Source of the DNA: CAYJPV01 sp964547975
GTDB lineage: Bacteria; Acidobacteriota; Vicinamibacteria; Vicinamibacterales; JAKQTR01
Direction: 5' to 3'
NCBI GenBank assembly: GCA_964547975.1
Contig: CAZJRM010000105.1
Location: 1-17,772, forward strand
DNA: 17,772 nt
Part shown: positions 13,419-17,772 of the stretch, piece by piece
Layout of the letters: every line of letters begins with the position of its first letter
Position numbering within the stretch: position 1 is the first letter of the stretch
The notes under the pieces: generated by a model
Told to the model about the DNA's origin: nothing
Databases searched by the model: none
What the model saw: the letters and a program-made list of their open reading frames with translations, nothing else
Translations under genes and position numbers: made by a program

Positions 13419-14228
13419 ATGACTCATCGACTGGCTGCCGGCCTGCGCCGCGCGGCCGCGATCGCGCTCGTGGGTGCCGCATGCGTTTCGATGGCACCGG
13501 TGGCCGGTGCGCAGGCGCCCGCGCCGAAGAAGAAGGTACTGATCGTCTGGGGCGGCTGGGAAGGGCACGAACCCAAGAAGTGTGTCGACATTTTCGCCCC
13601 CTGGCTCGCCGAGCAGGGGTTCGACGTCGAAGTCTCGAACACGCTCGACTCGTACCTCGACGCCGAGAAGATGAAGAGCCTGACGCTCATCGTGCAGGCG
13701 GTCACCATGAGCCGCATCACGCCGCCCCAGGAGAAGGGTCTCCTGGAAGCGGTCAAGAGCGGGGTCGGCCTCGCCGGCTGGCATGGCGGGCTCAGCGACT
13801 CGTTCCGCAACAATACCGAGTACGAGTTCATGGTCGGCGGCGCGTGGGCGGCCCACCCCGGCGGCGTCATCGACTACTCGGTGCAGATCCGCAAGCCGTC
13901 GGATCCGATCGTCAAGGGCCTGAAGGACTTCAAGATGCACTCCGAGCAGTACTACATGCTCGTGGATCCGAATATCGAGGTCCTCGCCACCACCACGTTC
14001 ACCGGCGACCACGCCGCGTGGATCAACGGTGCCGTGATGCCGGTCGCCTGGAAGAAACTCTACGGCAAAGGCCGCGTCTTCCACACGAGTCTCGGTCACG
14101 TCGCGGCGGACTTCGACGTGCCGGAAGCGCGCGCGATCGTGCAGCGCGGGCTGCTCTGGGCCGCGCGGATGCCCGGCACCGGCGACGACCCGGTGCCGAC
14201 CAACCCGTACGCGCCGCGGGCGAAGTAG
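13419..14228 (+). CDS. Secreted ThuA-like domain protein
   Basis: A 269-residue protein of the ThuA family, a class I glutamine amidotransferase-like fold found with sugar-modifying enzymes (named for Sinorhizobium trehalose utilisation). The signal peptide is residues 1-31 (ends PVAGA, then QAPAPKKK). The ThuA core follows: VLIVWGGWEGHEPKKC, then GVGLAGWHGGLSDSF (W121-HGG124), FRNNTEYEFMVGGAW, AHPGG, HSEQYYMLVDP, and GRVFHTSLGHVAADF. The GATase Cys nucleophile is absent, as usual in this family. The ATG has a strong Shine-Dalgarno (GGAGG 7 nt upstream). Secreted ThuA-like proteins in Acidobacteria and Planctomycetes often co-occur with Gfo/Idh/MocA oxidoreductases such as the one at 9714-11147, suggesting a shared role in extracytoplasmic carbohydrate breakdown (inference). 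Confidence 0.9.
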   Translation: MTHRLAAGLRRAAAIALVGAACVSMAPVAGAQAPAPKKKVLIVWGGWEGHEPKKCVDIFAPWLAEQGFDVEVSNTLDSYLDAEKMKSLTLIVQAVTMSRITPPQEKGLLEAVKSGVGLAGWHGGLSDSFRNNTEYEFMVGGAWAAHPGGVIDYSVQIRKPSDPIVKGLKDFKMHSEQYYMLVDPNIEVLATTTFTGDHAAWINGAVMPVAWKKLYGKGRVFHTSLGHVAADFDVPEARAIVQRGLLWAARMPGTGDDPVPTNPYAPRAK

Positions 14229-14268
14229 CGCGGCGTCTTCAGCACCGCAAGCCGCGAGCCGCGGGATC

Positions 14269-14293
14269 GGGCCGCCCTTGTGCCGGGCGGCCC
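14269..14293. terminator. GC-rich hairpin between the ThuA-like and acyl-CoA dehydrogenase genes
   Basis: GGGCCGCCC (14269-14277), a 7-nt loop, GGGCGGCCC (14285-14293), then GTTTCC. Perfect 9-bp stem but only a short T run, so it may be a weak terminator or an mRNA processing or attenuation hairpin 40 bp after the stop. Confidence 0.5.
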
Positions 14294-14327
14294 GTTTCCG
14301 GCACGATCTATGTTTTCGGGAGCCATC

Positions 14328-15950
14328 ATGCAGCTGAAACGACTGGACGCCGGGGACCTCGATCTCATCATCAAGACGTTGCACGAGTTCACCCAACGTG
14401 AAGCCCCTCTCGACAAGCGCCTGAAGTGGGACGAGACCGATACCTGCCCGGCGGACGTCGTGCGGGCCATGCTCGGACCCGAGGTGGGTCTCCACCTCGT
14501 CTTCCTTCCCGACGAGTACGGCGGCATGGGCGGCGGCGCCTACGACGTCTACCGCCTGTCCCAGGAATTCGCGAAGGTGGACCTCGGCCTGGCCACGACG
14601 ATGCTCGCCGTCGCCCTCGGCACCGATCCGATCCGGGTCGGCTGCACCCACGAGCAGAAGACCAAGTGGATCGGACGCATCGCGGAAGAGGGGCTCATCG
14701 TCGCGTACGGTGTCACCGAACCCGAGGCAGGCTCCAACGTGCAGAGCCTCAAGACCGAAGCCACGCGCATCACGGACGCCAGCGGCACGGTCACTCACTA
14801 CAAGATCACCGGCGTGAAGCAGTTCATCTCGAACGGCTCCATCGCCGACCTGTACACGATTCTCGCCAAGGCCCCGGACGGCCCGACCTTCTTCGTCGTC
14901 GAGCGCCAGACCCCGGGTCTCACGCCCGGCCGGCACGAGGTCAAACACGGCATCCGCCTGTCCGACACGGCGCAGGTCCTGCTCCAGGACGTCATCGTGC
15001 CCGCCGGGAACATCGTGGGCGAGAAAGAAGGCGAAGGGCTGAAGCAGGCGAACGAAGTGTTCGGCTTCACGCGCCTGATGGTGGCGGCCTTCGGCCTCGG
15101 CGCGGGCCAGGCGGCGCTCGAGCGCGCCATCGCGTATTCGAAGCAGCGCAAGCAGTTCGGCACCTACCTCGGCGAGAAGCAGGGCTTCACGCACAAGCTG
15201 CTCGTGCCGAACAGCGTGCGCCTCGCGGCGGCGCAGGCGTACATCGAGTTCGTGGCCGACCTGCTCGACGGCGGTACGACCGATCGCCAGGTGGAGGGAT
15301 CGATCGCGAAATTCTTCGCGACCGAAGTGGGCAACATCGCCGCGGACCACGCCGTGCAGGCCCTCGGCGGCTACGGCTACTGCGTCGATTTCGAGGTCGA
15401 GAAGATCCGGCGCGACGCCCGCATCCTGACCATCTACGAAGGCACGTCCGAGATCCAGCAGAGCATCATCAGCATCTTCCGGATGCGCGAAGCCGTGCGG
15501 AGCAAGGGCCAGTTCTACGTGAAGATGGCGGACGAGGTCGAACCCTTGACCGAGACCGGCGGCACGGCCGCGGGGCGGGTCGCGCGGTTCATCGCCGAAG
15601 CGGCGCAGCTCGCGTTCCGCGCCAAGCTCGTGCGCCAGCAGCACGTCGCGTTCGAGTTCGCGACGGCCATGGCCGACGTCGAAACCGCCGTGGCGCTCAC
15701 GCGCGCGGCCGCCGGCAAGGCCGACCCGGTGCTCAAGGCACAGGCACGGCTCTGGGCCGGACAGGTCGCGGTGGGCGTCCCCGCGCGCATCCTTTCGGCG
15801 CTCAGCGCCGCCGGCGGAATCGGCGCGGACGACCTCGCGCGGCTGCGCCAGCTCGGCGACCTCGACGGCGCCATCGCGCTGCAGGCCGGCAGCCTGGCTG
15901 ACATGAATCTCGTGGCGGAAGGCCTCACGGGCCTGAAGGTCACGGATTGA
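14328..15950 (+). CDS. Acyl-CoA dehydrogenase family flavoprotein with C-terminal extension
   Basis: FAD enzyme that introduces the alpha-beta double bond into acyl-CoAs, passing electrons to ETF; cytoplasmic. At 540 residues it is about 150 longer than short/medium-chain enzymes. Landmarks: LPDEYGGMGGG, YGVTEPEAGSNVQSLKT (flavin/acyl site), YKITGVKQFISNG, RKQFGTYLGEKQGF, HAVQALGGYGYC and ILTIYEGTSEIQQSI with the catalytic base E371. The helical C-terminal part from about residue 395 (VRSKGQFYVKMADEV onward, Ala-rich) resembles the extra domain of very-long-chain or other large ACADs, so a long or branched substrate is possible. The ATG at 14328 is chosen because GGGAG lies about 5 nt upstream; ATG 14310 and GTG-type starts further up lack this. 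It follows the ThuA-like gene on the same strand after a hairpin. A very long open frame on the opposite strand is a codon-bias shadow. Confidence 0.95.
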   Translation: MQLKRLDAGDLDLIIKTLHEFTQREAPLDKRLKWDETDTCPADVVRAMLGPEVGLHLVFLPDEYGGMGGGAYDVYRLSQEFAKVDLGLATTMLAVALGTDPIRVGCTHEQKTKWIGRIAEEGLIVAYGVTEPEAGSNVQSLKTEATRITDASGTVTHYKITGVKQFISNGSIADLYTILAKAPDGPTFFVVERQTPGLTPGRHEVKHGIRLSDTAQVLLQDVIVPAGNIVGEKEGEGLKQANEVFGFTRLMVAAFGLGAGQAALERAIAYSKQRKQFGTYLGEKQGFTHKLLVPNSVRLAAAQAYIEFVADLLDGGTTDRQVEGSIAKFFATEVGNIAADHAVQALGGYGYCVDFEVEKIRRDARILTIYEGTSEIQQSIISIFRMREAVRSKGQFYVKMADEVEPLTETGGTAAGRVARFIAEAAQLAFRAKLVRQQHVAFEFATAMADVETAVALTRAAAGKADPVLKAQARLWAGQVAVGVPARILSALSAAGGIGADDLARLRQLGDLDGAIALQAGSLADMNLVAEGLTGLKVTD

Positions 15951-15983
15951 CGTTCGACAGACGATGACCCTGGCCGTTCGGCA

Positions 15984-17516
15984 TCAGTGCCGGGCGGCCA
16001 GGTACCGCTCCCACAACCCGCGTTCGATCGACAGCGTCAGAAACACGCCTGGACGCAGCCCGTAATACTCCGAAACATACCGGTCGCCAAGCGCCTCGAC
16101 CGCCGTGGCATTCGCCTCGGACGCCACGATCACCGGTGTACCCTCCAGGGGGCCGGCCTCCGCGGCACGCGGCCAGTACCCCACCTGCGTCAGGTGACGC
16201 GTGTACCACGGCAGGGGCCATTGTTCGTAGGGCCCGGCAAGCACCTTGACGAGCATCGCGCGGCGATCCGGATGGACCGCCGCGAGGTCGTCAATCCGCC
16301 GCACGAGGCGAAGGAAATCGTCCGACGTGTGGGCGTAGACCCACGGGTTCCGTTCGTCGGCGGCGTACCGCCCGTTGGCCAGAACGTTCTGATCGCCGAG
16401 GTGGATCGCCGCCACCGTCACCACGGCGAAGACGGCCGCGGTCCACCACCGCGCGCGGGCGAGTCGGACGAGAGCCACGAAACCCACGCCGGCCGCCAGC
16501 ATCACGCCCGCGTAGGACGGCAACACGTTCCACGGCGTCTTGTACCGCACCGACGAAAAGAGGACGATACTCAGCACGGCGTACCAGGCCACGTACCGGC
16601 CCCAGAACCCGGTACCGCCGGCGCTCGCCGCCACGATCCCCGCGAACGCCAGGACGAGGACCACGCCCTCGGTCCAGACGACGCCTCCGGACTCGTGCCA
16701 GCCCAGAAGCCGGAGGTAATAGCCCCACGGCTGAACGTGCGGCCCCGGCGCCGTGCCGCGCTCGAGGTAAATGCCAAACGCGCCGAACGACTCGAGGAGC
16801 CCCCGGGGGTTCTCGAAGAACGACGAGTAGAACACGAACGCCACGGCGAGGGCGCCCGCGGCCGCGATCCCCGTCGCGCGCCAGTCGGCCGCACTCCACA
16901 CCGGCACGCGCCCTTCAGCGCGCGTCGTCGTCCATGCCGCCAGGGCCGCCGCCGCCACGGCCGCCGCCATCACGAGGACGGACGTCTCCTTGGTCGCGTA
17001 GGCCAGCCCCGCGAACACGCCGGCCCACACGGCGTCCGCCTGTCGCCGCCAGGCGACGTAGCGGCCGAGACACCAGACCCCGCCGAGCGCCACGCCGGTG
17101 AAGATCGATTCCTGGATGTAGAAACGGCTGTAGAACGTGAAGGCGGGCGACAGGGCCGCGAGGAACGCCGCGGCGACCACGGCGGTACGGCCGAGCCCTG
17201 AGGCGAACCCCGCGATCAGGAGGATGAGCCCGGCCCCGAACAGGGCCGGAACGACCCTGAGCGTGCGCTCATCGAGCGACGCCAGGGTCGTCTGGCCGCG
17301 TAGCCACGCGGAGGGCAGGGTCAGGTAATAGAGCGTCGGGCCATGGTGATCGACCCGATCGTACCGATAGTGCCCCTGCTCCAGCAGCGTGCCGAACTTG
17401 AGCGCCTGGTTGGCCTCATCGTGGTGCATGGGCCGGCGCTCGAGCCCCGGCAGCCGGAACGCCAGCGCCAGCACCAGCGCCGCCGCGATCAGGCTGCCGA
17501 AGACCGCCCGGTTCAT
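15984..17516 (-). CDS. Agl23-type membrane protein (TIGR03663 family; GT-C/GT39-like)
   Basis: A 510-residue polytopic inner-membrane protein of the family called 'flippase activity-associated protein Agl23', related in fold to dolichyl-phosphate-mannose mannosyltransferases (GT39). TM1 is residues 5-22. The first periplasmic loop has the family signature PMHHDEANQALKFG with D33-E34, the position of the catalytic acid in GT-C enzymes, followed by YRYDRVDHHGPTLYYLTLP. About eight to ten further hydrophobic segments alternate with short loops, and the last ~110 residues are a soluble domain (YEQWPLPWYTRHLTQVGYWPR). It probably moves a sugar from a polyprenyl-phosphate donor to a lipid or protein outside the membrane; acceptor unknown. 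The ATG overlaps the upstream discoidin-like stop as ATGA, implying translational coupling. Convergent with the dehydrogenase gene, 33 bp apart. Confidence 0.9.
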   Translation of the reverse strand: MNRAVFGSLIAAALVLALAFRLPGLERRPMHHDEANQALKFGTLLEQGHYRYDRVDHHGPTLYYLTLPSAWLRGQTTLASLDERTLRVVPALFGAGLILLIAGFASGLGRTAVVAAAFLAALSPAFTFYSRFYIQESIFTGVALGGVWCLGRYVAWRRQADAVWAGVFAGLAYATKETSVLVMAAAVAAAALAAWTTTRAEGRVPVWSAADWRATGIAAAGALAVAFVFYSSFFENPRGLLESFGAFGIYLERGTAPGPHVQPWGYYLRLLGWHESGGVVWTEGVVLVLAFAGIVAASAGGTGFWGRYVAWYAVLSIVLFSSVRYKTPWNVLPSYAGVMLAAGVGFVALVRLARARWWTAAVFAVVTVAAIHLGDQNVLANGRYAADERNPWVYAHTSDDFLRLVRRIDDLAAVHPDRRAMLVKVLAGPYEQWPLPWYTRHLTQVGYWPRAAEAGPLEGTPVIVASEANATAVEALGDRYVSEYYGLRPGVFLTLSIERGLWERYLAARH

Positions 17517-17772
17517 TTTGCCGGCGTACCGTAAACCTCGATCTCGACGTAGTGGTTCAAATCGTTGGTCGTGTTGCCGTTCGAGTACATCCGGACGTAG
17601 CGGCCCTTCACGCCCTTCGAGTCGAAGAGCTTGCCTTCCGCCACCTCGATGTACTCCTTGTCCTTCCCGATGCCGAGCCCCGACGAGTTGTCGTGGTCGT
17701 TGTTGAACACCGTCTGGACGCCCTTCAGGAAGTCCTTGTCGTCGGCCACCAGCACGACGACGTCGCGGTAGA
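17513..17772 (-). CDS. Discoidin (F5/8 type C)-like domain protein, N-terminus outside the window
   Basis: Only the last 85 or so residues are present; the frame enters open from the right edge (YRDVVVLVADDKDFLKG) and ends at TGA 17515-17513. It looks like the C-terminal half of a beta-sandwich carbohydrate-binding domain: VQTVFNNDHDNSSGLGIGKDKEY, GKLFDSKGVKGRYVRMYSNG and NDLNHYVEIEVYGTPAK. The closing RYVRxYSNG...EIEVYG pattern is that of discoidin-like domains appended to secreted proteins in Acidobacteria and Verrucomicrobia. Whether other domains precede it cannot be seen. A GTG at 17755 is inside the domain and not the true start. It is coupled by a 4-bp overlap to the Agl23-type gene, suggesting joint work on cell-surface glycans (inference). 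Confidence 0.75.
   Translation of the reverse strand, partial: YRDVVVLVADDKDFLKGVQTVFNNDHDNSSGLGIGKDKEYIEVAEGKLFDSKGVKGRYVRMYSNGNTTNDLNHYVEIEVYGTPAK

Noticed and set aside
13379..13424. Possible leader peptide starting at the ATG at 13379 before the ThuA-like gene
   Set aside because: Its frame continues far into the ThuA-like gene with random composition, and no attenuator structure is visible.
13101..15644. An 847-codon open frame on the minus strand opposite the acyl-CoA dehydrogenase
   Set aside because: Its product is a low-complexity mix rich in His, Arg, Asp, Gly and Ala with no domain, and it lies antisense to a gene with intact catalytic motifs. It is a shadow of GC-rich codon use.
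1..17772. CRISPR array, tRNA, rRNA, insertion sequence or prophage
   Set aside because: No regularly spaced identical repeats, no tRNA-like cloverleaf or rRNA sequence recognised, and no transposase, integrase or phage gene in any frame examined.

Overview
The window is GC-rich throughout (roughly two thirds G+C by eye) and densely coded. It most resembles an Acidobacteriota chromosome of the Vicinamibacteria type. That assignment is inferred from gene content only: a Tat-exported Gfo/Idh/MocA oxidoreductase, a secreted ThuA-like protein, an Agl23-type membrane protein, a long-form RsmH and a CzcCBA-type efflux operon. No rRNA, tRNA, CRISPR array, insertion sequence or prophage gene is visible.

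Left part (1-8042, all minus strand). Reading along the transcript, an exported protein of unknown function (8042-7170) is followed by a four-gene heavy-metal operon. That operon comprises a small Cys/His-rich membrane or exported protein (7107-6754), a TolC-type outer-membrane channel, a periplasmic adaptor and a 1041-residue HME-RND pump ending at 1109, in the same order as czcICBA. Beyond it lies a DEAD/DEAH helicase that runs off the left edge. A REP/BIME-like inverted pair separates pump and helicase and supplies the last codons and stop of the pump gene.

Middle (8147-11147). A MazG-like nucleotide pyrophosphohydrolase and rsmH overlap by 4 bp on the plus strand. The first appears to be transcribed from a promoter that puts its ATG at the transcription start. 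rsmH ends at a 17-bp GC-rich hairpin, followed by about 110 bp of degenerate 7-bp repeats. Facing it is a Tat-exported oxidoreductase on the minus strand.

Regulatory region and right part (11148-17772). A 610-bp divergent intergenic region holds three matches to the FadR-subfamily operator pattern (two exact, one with a single mismatch), an extended -10 promoter and a 24-bp palindrome. It precedes a FadR-type GntR regulator. Then come an Alg5/DPM1-like glycosyltransferase (minus), a secreted ThuA-like protein (plus), an acyl-CoA dehydrogenase with a long C-terminal extension (plus), and a translationally coupled minus-strand pair: a discoidin-like protein (partial) and an Agl23-family membrane protein.

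The most noteworthy signals are the operator cluster around the GntR gene, the czcI-position Cys/His-rich protein with its unusual promoter region, two candidate leaderless start sites, the heptamer repeat tract and the REP pair. I do not see a clearly new multi-gene system.
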